A DNA stretch of 64,000 bases from an uncultured Oscillospiraceae bacterium (GTDB lineage: Bacteria > Bacillota > Clostridia > Oscillospirales > Oscillospiraceae), in contig CATNCS010000001.1 of the NCBI GenBank assembly GCA_950097245.1, positions 51,238 to 115,237 on the forward strand, in the 5' to 3' direction. The notes beneath the pieces are model-generated. The model was not told where the DNA came from. It saw only the letters and a list, made by a program, of their open reading frames with translations, and did no database searches. Each line of letters starts with the position of its first letter. Position 1 is the stretch's first letter. Positions 40,328-49,142 of the stretch are shown one piece after another. A program made the translations under genes and the position numbers.

Positions 40328-41389
40328 TTACAGCTTCATGATCCAGCCGTGGGGGTCGGCGATGCGGCCCCACTGGATGCCGGTAAGCTCGTCGTAGAGC
40401 TTCTGGGTGATCTCGCCAATCTGGTTGTTGGAGACGGTGACCTTCTTGTCCCCCATGGCCAGCTCACCGATGGGAGAGACCACGGCGGCGGTGCCAGTGC
40501 CCCAGGCCTCCTCCAGGGTGCCGTTCTCGGCGGCCTCGAAGAGCTCCTCAGCGGAGATGCGCCGCTCCTCCACCTCATAGCCCCAGTCCTTCAGCAGCTG
40601 GATGCAGGACCGGCGGGTGATGCCGTCCAGCACGGAGCCGTTCAGGTCGGGGGTGAGGATCTTGCCGGCCACCTTGAACATCACGTTCATGGAGCCCACC
40701 TCTTCAATATACTTGCGGTGGAGGCCGTCCAGCCACAGCACCTGGCTGTAGCCGGCCTTCTCGGCCAGGTCGCCGGCCCGGAGGGAGGCGGCGTAGTTGC
40801 CGCCGGTCTTGGCCATGCCCATGCCGCCCTTCACGGCCCGGACATCCTTCTCCTCCACGTAGATCTTCACCGGGTCCAGCCCCTCGGGGTAGTAGGCGCC
40901 CACGGGGCACACCACCACGATGTACTGGACGTGGTGGGAGGAGTGGACGCCCAGGGCGGCGTCCAGGCCGATCATAAAGGGGCGGATATACAGGGAGGTG
41001 CCCTCCTCGCTGGGCACCCAGTCCTGCTCGGTCTTCACCAGCTCGGTGATGCCGGCCAGGGCCAGCTCCTCAGGAATCCGGGGCAGGCACAGGCGGTCGG
41101 CGGACTTGTTCATCCGGTCAATATTGTCCCTGGGCCGGAACAGCTGGATGGAGCCGTCGGCGATGCGGTAGGCTTTCAGGCCCTCAAAGATCTCCTCGCC
41201 GTAGTGGAGCACCTTGGCGGCGGGGTCGATCTGCAGGGGGCCGTAGGGAATAATACGGGGATCATGCCAGCCCTGGCCGGCGTCGTAGTCCACGATGAAC
41301 ATATGGTCAGTCATGGCCTTGCCGAACACCAGCGTGGAGGAATCAGGCTTCTCCTTGAGGGTCGCGGCACGGGTAAATTTGATTTCCAT
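40328..41389 (-). CDS. ilvE: Branched-chain amino-acid aminotransferase
   Basis: 353 residues, class IV PLP aminotransferase of the long (BCAT II-like) group. GPLQIDPAAKVLHYGEEIFEGLKAY carries the N-terminal signature; the PLP lysine lies in the GGNYAASLRAGDLAEKAGYSQ region; EAWGTGTAAVVSPIGEL forms the cofactor phosphate site. It interconverts Leu/Ile/Val and their keto acids. It stands alone with its own promoter (TTGACC 41449-41454, 16 bp, TATAAT) and terminator, not with other ilv genes. Confidence 0.96.
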   Translation of the reverse strand: MEIKFTRAATLKEKPDSSTLVFGKAMTDHMFIVDYDAGQGWHDPRIIPYGPLQIDPAAKVLHYGEEIFEGLKAYRIADGSIQLFRPRDNIDRMNKSADRLCLPRIPEELALAGITELVKTEQDWVPSEEGTSLYIRPFMIGLDAALGVHSSHHVQYIVVVCPVGAYYPEGLDPVKIYVEEKDVRAVKGGMGMAKTGGNYAASLRAGDLAEKAGYSQVLWLDGLHRKYIEEVGSMNVMFKVAGKILTPDLNGSVLDGITRRSCIQLLKDWGYEVEERRISAEELFEAAENGTLEEAWGTGTAAVVSPIGELAMGDKKVTVSNNQIGEITQKLYDELTGIQWGRIADPHGWIMKL

Positions 41390-41426
41390 AGTAGATCACT
41401 CCTGTTTCCATTTTAGGGTACCCTCT

Positions 41427-41454
41427 ATTATATCAGCATTTTTTCTCCGGTCAA
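41427..41454 (-). promoter_or_regulatory. Promoter of ilvE
   Basis: Minus strand TTGACC, 16 bp, TATAAT; leader ~35 nt with AGGAG before the ATG. Confidence 0.68.
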
Positions 41455-41546
41455 GGGCCGGGCCCCGCAAAAATCAAGATTAAACGGTAAAAATTACTCC
41501 CGCCGTCCCACAGGCGGGCCGCCGGAAAATATCTTCCAAAAGAAGA

Positions 41547-41575
41547 TTGCTTTTTCCCCGCCCATCGTCTACAAT
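41547..41575 (+). promoter_or_regulatory. Promoter of the DUF4317 gene
   Basis: TTGCTT, 17 bp, TACAAT, ~50 nt before the start. Confidence 0.55.
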
Positions 41576-41628
41576 AAAAGCGCCGCGCTCCAATCCAGCG
41601 GAGCGACTTTACAGAAGTGAGGTTCTCT

Positions 41629-42777
41629 ATGAATCAAAAAGAAGTCAGCGAGCTGCGCCGCCGGTGGCGGCCGGAAAAAAACGCAGTCAGCCGTATTTAC
41701 GGCTGCTTTGTCAACAGCAGCAGAGAGATTGTCTCCGACCTGGACGAGTCCCTGGGGACCATGCCCGAGGAGGAGGCGGACAAGTACCTGGGCCTGCTGA
41801 AAAAGGCCCTGTCCGGGGCGCTGGGCAAAAATCTGATCGACATCATATTTTCCACCCAGCAGGTCATGGACAGCGAGGAGCACAGGCTGCTGTCCGCCCT
41901 GCGCTCCAGCGCCCTGAAGGACGGGCAGGCCCGGAGCAGCTTTTACCGGAAGGTAATCGACAGTCTGGACATGGGGGACAGCAGCTATCTGCTTCTGATG
42001 GCCTGTGACAGCTACGACGTCCCCCGCCGGGGCAGGGATGGCGATATTCAGGCGGATTCCTCTGAGAACGTCTTCACCTACCTTCTCTGCTGCGTCTGCC
42101 CGGTGAAGCCGGGAAAGGCGGAGCTGAGCTACTTCCCGGGCGACAACGAGTTCCACTATGCCGCCGGCCAGGTGGTATCCCCCCCGGAGCTGGGCTTTCT
42201 GTTCCCCGCCTTCGACGGCCGGACGGCCAACATCTACAACGCCCTGTTCTACTCCCGGAAGGCGGACGAGATCCACCAGGAGTTCATCGACGCGGTCTTC
42301 CACACCGAGCCGCCCATGTCCGCCGCCGAGCAGCGGGAGGCCTTTCAGGGCGCCCTCTCCGAAGCCCTGGAGGATACCTTCAGCATGGAGGTGGCCCGAA
42401 CCATTCACGAGTGTCTGACGGACCGGCTCGCCCGGCACAGGGAGGAGAAATCTCCGGAGCCGCCGGTCCTGACGGCGGACGACGTCGGCGCGGTCCTGCT
42501 GGACTGCGCCGTTCCCCGGGAGCGGCTCGATGCCTTCCGGCGGAGCTGGGAGGAGCGGTTTGGTCCGGGGGCGGTCCTCAATCCGGCCAACCTGGTTGAC
42601 GCCGGTAAATTCGAGGTCAAGACCGCTCAGGCCTCGGTGTCTGTCAGCCCGGACTGCAGCTATCTGGTGGAGGCCCGGACCATCGACGGCAAGCGGTATC
42701 TCCTCATCCCCGCCGAGGAGACTGTGGAGGTCAACGGTCAGGCGGTAAAGCTGGACTCCTCCGCGGACCATCCATAA
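41629..42777 (+). CDS. DUF4317 family protein
   Basis: 382 residues from ATG 41629, just after GTGAGGT; the track start lies four codons upstream without a ribosome site. It begins with the family opening NQKEVSELRRRWRPEKNAVSRIYGCFVN and carries LLMACDSYDVP and SENVFTYLLCCVCPVKPGKAELSYF. Cytosolic, mostly helical, no catalytic motif known. DUF4317 is widespread in Clostridia with no assigned function. Single-gene unit closed by a strong terminator. Confidence 0.9.
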   Translation: MNQKEVSELRRRWRPEKNAVSRIYGCFVNSSREIVSDLDESLGTMPEEEADKYLGLLKKALSGALGKNLIDIIFSTQQVMDSEEHRLLSALRSSALKDGQARSSFYRKVIDSLDMGDSSYLLLMACDSYDVPRRGRDGDIQADSSENVFTYLLCCVCPVKPGKAELSYFPGDNEFHYAAGQVVSPPELGFLFPAFDGRTANIYNALFYSRKADEIHQEFIDAVFHTEPPMSAAEQREAFQGALSEALEDTFSMEVARTIHECLTDRLARHREEKSPEPPVLTADDVGAVLLDCAVPRERLDAFRRSWEERFGPGAVLNPANLVDAGKFEVKTAQASVSVSPDCSYLVEARTIDGKRYLLIPAEETVEVNGQAVKLDSSADHP

Positions 42778-42780
42778 GCA

Positions 42781-42824
42781 AAAAACGGCCCCGCGCTGCT
42801 CTGTAGCAGCGCGGGGCCTTTTTC
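42781..42824. terminator. Bidirectional terminator after DUF4317
   Basis: GGCCCCGCGCTGCT/AGCAGCGCGGGGCC with A-run and T-run on either side; also closes the convergent peptidase gene. Confidence 0.9.
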
Positions 42825-43587
42825 ATCCCTTCCGCAGGGCCAGGGCCTGCATGACGGCGGCCTCCTGGCGGGTGAGAAAGTCCCCGGGCCGCTCAATGGA
42901 GCCCTCCTTCTCCGCCATAATTCCGGCCTCAATACACGCCTCAATGTGGGGCGCCGCCCACTCCGCCGGCGCGGAAGCCCCCAGCTCCCCCCGGTAGCGC
43001 TCCATATACTCCTTCCACTTGTCGTAGCTGGACATCCAATCATCCTCCCTGTTATACTCCCTGGCGTCGATGAGCCAGTACTGCTTGACCTCCCGCCTGA
43101 AGATTTCCGGGTCGCCGTTCAGGCGTTTTTCCCTGGTGCTGGCCGGGTCGTTGATCCGCACCTTATCATCCCAGTCCCAGATCAGGATGTAGTGGCCGCC
43201 GCTGGTCCAGGTGCCCGGACCCATGAGGGCAACGGCCCAGCAGCCGTCCCTGACAGACTCCTTCACCTGGCCGTGGACGGGGTGGTCCGGCTTGTTGTGC
43301 AGGGAGCTGCCCAGCATTTGGCGGCACTCGATCCCGAAGGCCCGGAACTGGGGCACAAAGTAGCTGTAGTAGGTGCCGGCGTTCAGGGCCTTGTAGCCGT
43401 GGTCCACCGACCACCCGCAGGCGTCCACAGGGGTGAAGGTCTTGCCGGTGAGGGTCTCAATGGCCATGGCCGCCGCCGTGGGGCCGCAGCCGGAGCCGCC
43501 GATGGTGGCCGTTTCCCCCCGCACCCGGTAGGGCAGGGCCTTCCACCGCCTGTCCGTCTGCATGTAGACAACCGGCCGCCTATTCAT
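42823..43587 (-). CDS. C39-like cysteine peptidase with C-terminal SLH-like segment (endolysin-like)
   Basis: 254 residues. The peptidase part (1-~175) has Cys in GGSGCGPTAAAMAIETL, His in TSGGHYILIWDWDD and Asp/Asn in RINDPAS, the papain-like C39 order. Residues ~205-254 (AEWAAPHIEACIEAGIMAEK, then PGDFLTRQEAAVMQAL) read as one SLH repeat, which would bind cell-wall polymer. No signal peptide is evident. It is overlapped by 8 nt by a holin-like gene, as in phage lysis cassettes. It could be a remnant endolysin or a recruited wall enzyme. Confidence 0.8.
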   Translation of the reverse strand: MNRRPVVYMQTDRRWKALPYRVRGETATIGGSGCGPTAAAMAIETLTGKTFTPVDACGWSVDHGYKALNAGTYYSYFVPQFRAFGIECRQMLGSSLHNKPDHPVHGQVKESVRDGCWAVALMGPGTWTSGGHYILIWDWDDKVRINDPASTREKRLNGDPEIFRREVKQYWLIDAREYNREDDWMSSYDKWKEYMERYRGELGASAPAEWAAPHIEACIEAGIMAEKEGSIERPGDFLTRQEAAVMQALALRKG

Positions 43588-43798
43588 CGCCGCCTCCGGA
43601 CCGCCTGTCCACCGCGTCCTGCACCTTCTGGCTCTGGGTGCCGAAGTAGAAGGCGATAATCACGGCATAGATGGTCATAAAATCCTGAGAAATCCTGCCC
43701 TGGCAGGCCATACAGGCAAATACGCCGGTCAGCGCCAGGGTGACAATTGATTTGACCGACATCAGCGCCCCCAGACGCTTGAGGATAATATCATTCAT
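43580..43798 (-). CDS. Phage holin-like small membrane protein 1
   Basis: 72 residues, ATG after GGAGGAGGACC. Two hydrophobic segments: VKSIVTLALTGVFACMACQG and FMTIYAVIIAFYFGTQSQK, then a charged tail (DRRSGGGDE). The layout and the FYFGTQ ending resemble small holins of clostridial prophages. Overlaps both neighbours by 8 nt, so expression is coupled with the peptidase. Confidence 0.72.
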   Translation of the reverse strand: MNDIILKRLGALMSVKSIVTLALTGVFACMACQGRISQDFMTIYAVIIAFYFGTQSQKVQDAVDRRSGGGDE

Positions 43799-44012
43799 GG
43801 TCCTCCTCCTTTCGTTTTTTGTCCCCGTTGAGGACGGTCTTCAGACACATCAGCAGCAGCTCCCCGCCGAAAAAGGCCAGGATCACCCCCAGCAGCGGGG
43901 CGGGGTCGTGGCCGGTGCGGGACAGAATCCGCAGGGCGTAGGCGGAGGCCGCCGTCCCGCAGGCCACGCACCACAGCACCATCCCCTTGGCGAACAGATG
44001 ACGAATCCTCAC
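43791..44012 (-). CDS. Phage holin-like small membrane protein 2
   Basis: 73 residues, GTG start inside the tail of the 17-codon ORF's ribosome-site region (GGAGG upstream). Two hydrophobic segments (MVLWCVACGTAASAYALRI, LLGVILAFFGGELLLMCL) and a basic-acidic tail (NGDKKRKEEDHE). It fits a holin or antiholin partner, or the phage class of short membrane proteins before the holin; I cannot choose between them. Confidence 0.65.
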   Translation of the reverse strand: MRIRHLFAKGMVLWCVACGTAASAYALRILSRTGHDPAPLLGVILAFFGGELLLMCLKTVLNGDKKRKEEDHE

Positions 44013-44013
44013 C

Positions 44014-44067
44014 TCAAAATCCCTCCAGGTCAGAATCCGCCGGGTCCTTGAATTTGGGCTTTAACAT
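44014..44067 (-). CDS. 17-codon ORF at the head of the lysis-like cassette
   Basis: MLKPKFKDPADSDLEGF, ATG preceded by AAAGGAGTGCAAGTG. The stop lies 1 nt before the next gene's GTG, as in phage operons where an XkdX-like short ORF precedes the holin. It may be translated or act only in coupling. Confidence 0.45.
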   Translation of the reverse strand: MLKPKFKDPADSDLEGF

Positions 44068-44149
44068 CACTTGCACTCCTTTCTGTTGGTTTCAACCTTC
44101 GCGGGCAGAGCGCCTTTGTTGTACGTCCGGGTACACCTTTCCCGCGATA

Positions 44150-44225
44150 AAATAAAAAAGGGCATAATAATGCCCTGCTTCCACTAAATGTATGCAAACG
44201 TCCCACTTTGGGGCGTTTTTTTGTG
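44150..44225. repeat. Conserved leader block copy 1 (GGGCATAATAATGCCC ... ACGTCCCACTTTGGGGCG)
   Basis: About 75 bp nearly identical to 59187-59260. It contains palindrome GGGCATAATAATGCCC (a T-run follows on the minus strand, making it a terminator in that direction). It also contains CGTCCCACTTTGGGGCG followed by a T-run on the plus strand. Precedes both tail-fibre-like genes. Confidence 0.8.
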
Positions 44226-44365
44226 GTTATTAGAGGGGTACAAAAGGCTCCTTTGGAAAGGAGCTGTCAGCCGCAGGCTGACTGAGGATTGCGTTTCGCC
44301 GCAGGCGAAACGCAATCCCCACCCGGCTTCGCCGGGAGCCCCTTTCAAAAGGGGCCTTTTCCGCC
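44225..44365. repeat. Modular palindrome-chain element B
   Basis: Adjacent palindromes CTCCTTTGGAAAGGAG, GTCAGCCGCAGGCTGAC, GCGTTTCGCCGCAGGCGAAA with CGC, CCCGGCTTCGCCGGG, GCCCCTTTCAAAAGGGGC. Same type as element A at 34045. It sits between the conserved leader block and the ribosome site of the tail-fibre-like gene. Confidence 0.65.
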
Positions 44366-44392
44366 CTCAACAACATTTAAGGAGGAACACAC

Positions 44393-44851
44393 ATGAACAA
44401 AACCCAAAACTACAATCTGAATCAATGGGAGAAATCCGACAAGGTCCTGATGGACGACTTCAACGCGGACAACGCAAAAATCGATGCCGCGCTGAAAGGC
44501 GAAGCCGGCGCCCGGGCAGCGGGGGACGCCGCCCTGCAAGCCGCCCTGTCCGCCAAGGGCAACTGCCGGATACGCACGGTCACCCGCGTCGGCGACGGTG
44601 ACATCAACAAGCCCGCCACCGTTACCTTTCCCGAAAAGCCCCTGCTCGTGATGGCGGGGCTGGGCACCAGCATTTTCCTCGCCTATTACGGCGTGGGTTA
44701 CGGAACCTTTCTCCACGGCTCCGACTCGGGTATCAATCTCATCACCTGGTCCGGAAATTCTATGAGTATGGAGGGCCGCGACGCCAATACCCAGTGCAAT
44801 GTCAAGGGCGCGCAATATACGTTTGTGTACCTGGTCGATCCCAACGTATAA
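44393..44851 (+). CDS. Tail-fibre-like protein 1, conserved N-terminus and variable C-terminus
   Basis: 152 residues, AAGGAGGAACACACATG start context shared with its paralogue at 59441. The N-terminal ~60 residues (YNLNQWEKSDKVLMDDFNAD, NAKIDAALK) match the phage tail-fibre/collar N-terminal module of clostridial phages and are almost the same as in the paralogue. The C-terminal half (LITWSGNSMSMEGR, QYTFVYLVD) differs. No signal peptide. It is convergent with the SLH gene that follows. Host surface use or phage origin cannot be settled here. Confidence 0.75.
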   Translation: MNKTQNYNLNQWEKSDKVLMDDFNADNAKIDAALKGEAGARAAGDAALQAALSAKGNCRIRTVTRVGDGDINKPATVTFPEKPLLVMAGLGTSIFLAYYGVGYGTFLHGSDSGINLITWSGNSMSMEGRDANTQCNVKGAQYTFVYLVDPNV

Positions 44852-44863
44852 GCAAAGGCAAAG

Positions 44864-44889
44864 CCCCGCTCCTTTCGGAGCGGGGTCTT
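44864..44889 (+). terminator. Terminator after tail-fibre-like gene 1
   Basis: CCCCGCTCCTTTCGGAGCGGGG then TCTTT. Confidence 0.75.
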
Positions 44890-44930
44890 TGCAGAGCCTT
44901 GAGACAAACACATCTAAGGCAAGTTTTTGT

Positions 44931-47900
44931 TTAAGCTGTAGCCAGGGTATATGTCAGAGTGATATTCTTGGCCGCGCCAGCTTCAACCGTCACAGTATCG
45001 GTCCCAGTCGCCAGCGCCTGAGTGCCATCGGCAATCAAGGTAGTGGCATTAGCAAAGTTGGCGCTTGTCAGGCCAGTAGTCGTTCCACCCAGAACCGCAG
45101 TGATTTCATCGGTCACATTGACAGCAGTGCCGCCCATAGCGAAAGTCACAGTGACAGCATCGCCAACCTTGACATACACATCAGCAGCCCCGACACTGGC
45201 ACTGACCGTGTTGGTTCCCAGCTCAGTCGTAACAGCCGCAGCGGTTACAGTAACAGCCGCAGCAACCTTCTTGTACACGTCGGTGTTGGTGATGGTCTTG
45301 CCAGCAGCGGGCATAGCAAAACCGGTAAACTTCTCCCCGTTCGCCTTATACTCGTTTCCCTCCTTGTAGTAACCGGGGTCACTCGCTTCGGCAACCTCAA
45401 TCACCACACTAGCACCGACAGGAACATCAACAGCCGCAGTCGTATACGCGGTCTGAGCCTGCGCTGTGATGCCCAAACTCGAGTCTGCAGCCCACTCATA
45501 CTTCCAGCCTGTGGGGATGGTCAGCTTGGCCTTGGCGCGTTCCACGACCACGTCGATCTTCTGGCCCGCAGCGGTCACAACCTGCTGTGCAGTGCTGGTA
45601 ACCTTCCAATTCTCGGCGGCAGCGGGATCCTTAATTGCGGCGTCCGCATCGTTCAGAATGGCCACGCCACCATCCAGGGTAACGTCGATGACCTTAGTAA
45701 GGACAGTTGTACCGGAAGTATTGGTCAGATGATAGTTGACAACAGCCTTAACCTGATCTTGGCTGGTACTGGCTCCATCCTTGGTGTAGGTGAAGCTGAC
45801 CTCGTACTCACGCACGCCCTTGACGTAGGTGACAGTCTTGGAGGCGGTGATAGCGGTGTAGCCAGTCACAGTGGGAGCGGTGATGGTCCAGTAGCCGCTG
45901 GTCAGAGCGGTGGTGGAGACGGTGCGGAGCTCGGGCTCCAGCTCGTCGGTGATGCCGTTGCCCACGTTCAGGATCTTGCGGACCTTGATGGAGCAGTTGT
46001 TGCCGGTCAGGATCTCGCCCTTGGTGGTGACCTCAGTGTCGCTGATGAAGACGACCCACTTGGCAGCGCCCTGGTCGTTCAGCACGGCCACGATACGGCC
46101 GGCGAACTCCTTGGCGGTAGTGGTGACCTCGGGATCGCCCAGCTCGGCGATGGCCTGAGCCACGGAGGAGCACTCGATCTTCTTGGTGTCGCCGTCCACC
46201 TTGTGGATGACCACGGCGGGGGCGCCGTTCACGATGGCCAGACCGCTGTCCTTGGCATAGGTCGTGCCGCCGAAGGTCTTGGTGTCGGGCTGGAAGTACA
46301 TGGTGTTGCCGATCATCTTCAGATCGCTGGCCTCGTACAGCCGCCTGATCTCAGTGCCAACGGTGACGTCGCTGTAGGTCAGATGGCCGCGCTTGGTGAC
46401 ATAGGGGTTGCCAGCGCTGTCGCTGGACTCGTGCTTGGCGTCGCTCAGGCCGCACTCGCTCTTGCTGCCGGCGACAACAGTGGTCCAGTCGTGGCCGATG
46501 TCGTAGATCTCTTCCTTGTCGATCCGCTGGGAGGCGTTGACGGCCTCATCATAGCCCCAATACTGGGTGGTCTTGGCGGGAGTCTTCACGCCGGTGACAT
46601 AGTCGCCGTTGTAGCGCAGCTCCTGCACGTGACCAGGCTCCAGGCTGGAGATCACGGAGCTGAACTTGCTGTTGGTCTTCAGGGTGACGACCTTGCCGTC
46701 CACGACGGCCTCGAACTCCCAGATGGTGGTGCCGTCGCTCAGCCGCTCCTCGCTCTTGGCGGCGGTGAGGATGTAGGCGTAGTTGGCGTTGTTGCCCTTG
46801 GCCTCGCCGATAACCACGGAGGCGATGATGTAGTTGTTCTTGTCGTAGACAGTGTAGATGCTGTCATACAGGGCGGTGCCGGGGATGGCGTTGCCATTGG
46901 TGGTGGTGGTCACCTCGATCTCCACGTTCTGCACGCCGGTGTAGACGCCGGAGACCTCGGTGATGACCTTGCGGGTGGGAGCCTCAGACTTATCCACCAG
47001 CTCGGTGTCGTCGGGCTCCACAACCAGATAGACGGAGTTGTCGTTGCCGTAGACGCGGGTGCCGGTCTTGCCCTGGGCAGCGCCGTTCCAATAAACCGCG
47101 GGAGTCGTGCCGGCGGCAGCCGTGCGGATGGTATCGGAGGCATTCTCGTCGATACGGACGCTGTTGGTCTTGATGGTCAGACCACTGGGATAGCCGGTGG
47201 GAGCGCCAACATCTGTGGCCACCTCAGTGGTGATCATCCGGGTGGCGGGATGCAGGGTGTAGACGTTGTTGCTGTCCACGGTGTAGGTGTACCAGCGGTT
47301 CAGGGCGTACTTCTCAGCGGACATGGAGCCGTCCCACTGCTCGAAGTAGGCGCCGTCGGCGGTGCCTTCCACCTTCTCGATGTTCTTGTTGGTGGCCTTG
47401 GTGTCAACCTTGATCACGCTCTGGGTGCCGTCAGTGAAGATGGCGTTGGCATTGGCGTTGCCGTAGCTGATCCAGCTGCCGCTGGGATCGAAGCCGGTGA
47501 TGAACACGTAGTTGCTCTCACCCTCGAACAGGTCGATGCCGATGGGGTAGCCGTACTTGTCCAGATAGATGTTGTAGGTCTTGTTGACCAGGCGGTCATC
47601 GTCGTACAGGTCCAGAACATCGTCGTTGTAGTAGGTCTTCTGAGAGGTCTTGTACTCGGTGCCGCCGGTGACAACGCTCTTGAACAGGGCGCGGTTGCCG
47701 TCGCTGTTGATGTCGCTGGAGCTGCCCTTGCTGAACTTGGTCAGCGTGGTATCGCTCATGATCTCGGGATCAGAGATAGCGACCACGTCATAACCGGTCA
47801 GGGTCTTGGGGGTATGGCTGGTGTAGTCCTTGCCGGAGACGTTAACCAGAACGTACTGGTCCTGCTTCACGTCCTCGATGGCGGGCACGTCGGTCAGGCT

Positions 47901-49142
47901 GACAGTCTTGGTGTAGCTGTCGGTCTTATAGGTGATGTTGGGGGAGGTGCCGGACTCGGTGATGCTGCCGTAGACATTCAGGGAGACAGACTCAGTGGTC
48001 TTGCTGTAGTCGTTGGCAGCCTTGGCCAGCCAGGTGTTGATGGAGGTGATGTCGATGGTCTCAGCCTCCACGTCCACGAAGACCTGGGTCAGCACGCCGC
48101 GGCCGGTCTGGCCGTAGTCGTTGGTCTGGCGGGACAGGATGTTGGCAGCGGTATCCTCAATCAGCACGCCGTCCACATAGTAGGCGAAGTCGTACTCCTG
48201 GAGGATGGTGCGGCCCAGCTTGTCATACAGGTCCCGCTTGCTGACAGCGGTGGTGTAGGTCTCGCGGATGTTCTCCTTCTTCATGTAGGTGCCGATTTCC
48301 TTGCCGTCGTACTCCCAGGTGCGGGAGGGGCGCATGAACTCGTCGTCAGTGTACCCATACAGCTTCAGGTCGCCGTTGTACAGCCGCTCGCCCAGCTCCA
48401 CGATCCAGCCGTCGTTGGTGGAACCGATGGAGGTGGCCTGAGTCTTGCTGATAGCGGAGGCGAAGGGCTTGTTGCTGGTCACGCTGACGTAGTTGACCTT
48501 ACCGGTGGTGGCCAGAACAGTGCCGTCGGGGTTCAGGAAGGTGGTGGTGTTGCCGTCGGGCTCGACTACGGCGCACTGCAGGGCGTTCAGAACCATCTGA
48601 GCCACCTGGTCACGGGTCATGGCGGAGTCGGCATTGGCGTCCACGCCGTCAAAGATGCCGATCTTGTTGCCCTGGGTCACGGTGGCCAGAATCCAACCGT
48701 CAGCCACATCGTTGGAATACTGGAAGTAGCCCAGCGCCCGCATGAGCATCATGGCGGCCTCCACGGCGGTCACAGAGGAGCCGGGATCGTAGATGCCGTC
48801 GCCGCGGCCGGACAGGATCTTGTTGGCGTAGCAGGCGCCAACGTAACCACGAGCCCAGTCGTAGACGTCGTTAAAGGGACATGCGGCGGAGTAGTAGTTG
48901 TAGTCCAGGTTCAGCAGCTTGCCCATGACAACCGCCATCTCGGCACGGTTGACGGGACGGTCGGGACCAAAGCCGCGCTCGTCGCCGACCATGACCTCGA
49001 TCTCCTGCAGAACCTCGATCGCTTCGACGTTGTTGCTTTCGTCAACATCGTCATAGCCCACAGCGCCGGAACCGACGACCATCATGCCCAGAAACATGAC
49101 AGAGGCCAGAGTCAGGCTGAGGGCCCGCTTCAGGTTTCTCAT
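44931..49142 (-). CDS. Giant SLH-domain S-layer protein 1
   Basis: 1403 residues from ATG 49142 after TAAGGAGGAAATCCG; the track start is upstream. Signal peptide (MRNLKRALSLTLASVMFLGM, then MVVGSGA). Residues ~28-200 are three SLH repeats (GFGPDRPVNRAEMAVVMGKL, GDGIYDPGSSVTAVEAAMML, NADSAMTRDQVAQMVLNAL) that bind secondary cell-wall polymer. The long rest is Thr/Val/Asp-rich beta structure with Ig-like modules near the C-terminus. Codon bias is strong, as for an abundant protein. A paralogue with an almost identical N-terminus lies at 59967-64000. No protease or adhesion motif is evident. Confidence 0.93.
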   Translation of the reverse strand: MRNLKRALSLTLASVMFLGMMVVGSGAVGYDDVDESNNVEAIEVLQEIEVMVGDERGFGPDRPVNRAEMAVVMGKLLNLDYNYYSAACPFNDVYDWARGYVGACYANKILSGRGDGIYDPGSSVTAVEAAMMLMRALGYFQYSNDVADGWILATVTQGNKIGIFDGVDANADSAMTRDQVAQMVLNALQCAVVEPDGNTTTFLNPDGTVLATTGKVNYVSVTSNKPFASAISKTQATSIGSTNDGWIVELGERLYNGDLKLYGYTDDEFMRPSRTWEYDGKEIGTYMKKENIRETYTTAVSKRDLYDKLGRTILQEYDFAYYVDGVLIEDTAANILSRQTNDYGQTGRGVLTQVFVDVEAETIDITSINTWLAKAANDYSKTTESVSLNVYGSITESGTSPNITYKTDSYTKTVSLTDVPAIEDVKQDQYVLVNVSGKDYTSHTPKTLTGYDVVAISDPEIMSDTTLTKFSKGSSSDINSDGNRALFKSVVTGGTEYKTSQKTYYNDDVLDLYDDDRLVNKTYNIYLDKYGYPIGIDLFEGESNYVFITGFDPSGSWISYGNANANAIFTDGTQSVIKVDTKATNKNIEKVEGTADGAYFEQWDGSMSAEKYALNRWYTYTVDSNNVYTLHPATRMITTEVATDVGAPTGYPSGLTIKTNSVRIDENASDTIRTAAAGTTPAVYWNGAAQGKTGTRVYGNDNSVYLVVEPDDTELVDKSEAPTRKVITEVSGVYTGVQNVEIEVTTTTNGNAIPGTALYDSIYTVYDKNNYIIASVVIGEAKGNNANYAYILTAAKSEERLSDGTTIWEFEAVVDGKVVTLKTNSKFSSVISSLEPGHVQELRYNGDYVTGVKTPAKTTQYWGYDEAVNASQRIDKEEIYDIGHDWTTVVAGSKSECGLSDAKHESSDSAGNPYVTKRGHLTYSDVTVGTEIRRLYEASDLKMIGNTMYFQPDTKTFGGTTYAKDSGLAIVNGAPAVVIHKVDGDTKKIECSSVAQAIAELGDPEVTTTAKEFAGRIVAVLNDQGAAKWVVFISDTEVTTKGEILTGNNCSIKVRKILNVGNGITDELEPELRTVSTTALTSGYWTITAPTVTGYTAITASKTVTYVKGVREYEVSFTYTKDGASTSQDQVKAVVNYHLTNTSGTTVLTKVIDVTLDGGVAILNDADAAIKDPAAAENWKVTSTAQQVVTAAGQKIDVVVERAKAKLTIPTGWKYEWAADSSLGITAQAQTAYTTAAVDVPVGASVVIEVAEASDPGYYKEGNEYKANGEKFTGFAMPAAGKTITNTDVYKKVAAAVTVTAAAVTTELGTNTVSASVGAADVYVKVGDAVTVTFAMGGTAVNVTDEITAVLGGTTTGLTSANFANATTLIADGTQALATGTDTVTVEAGAAKNITLTYTLATA

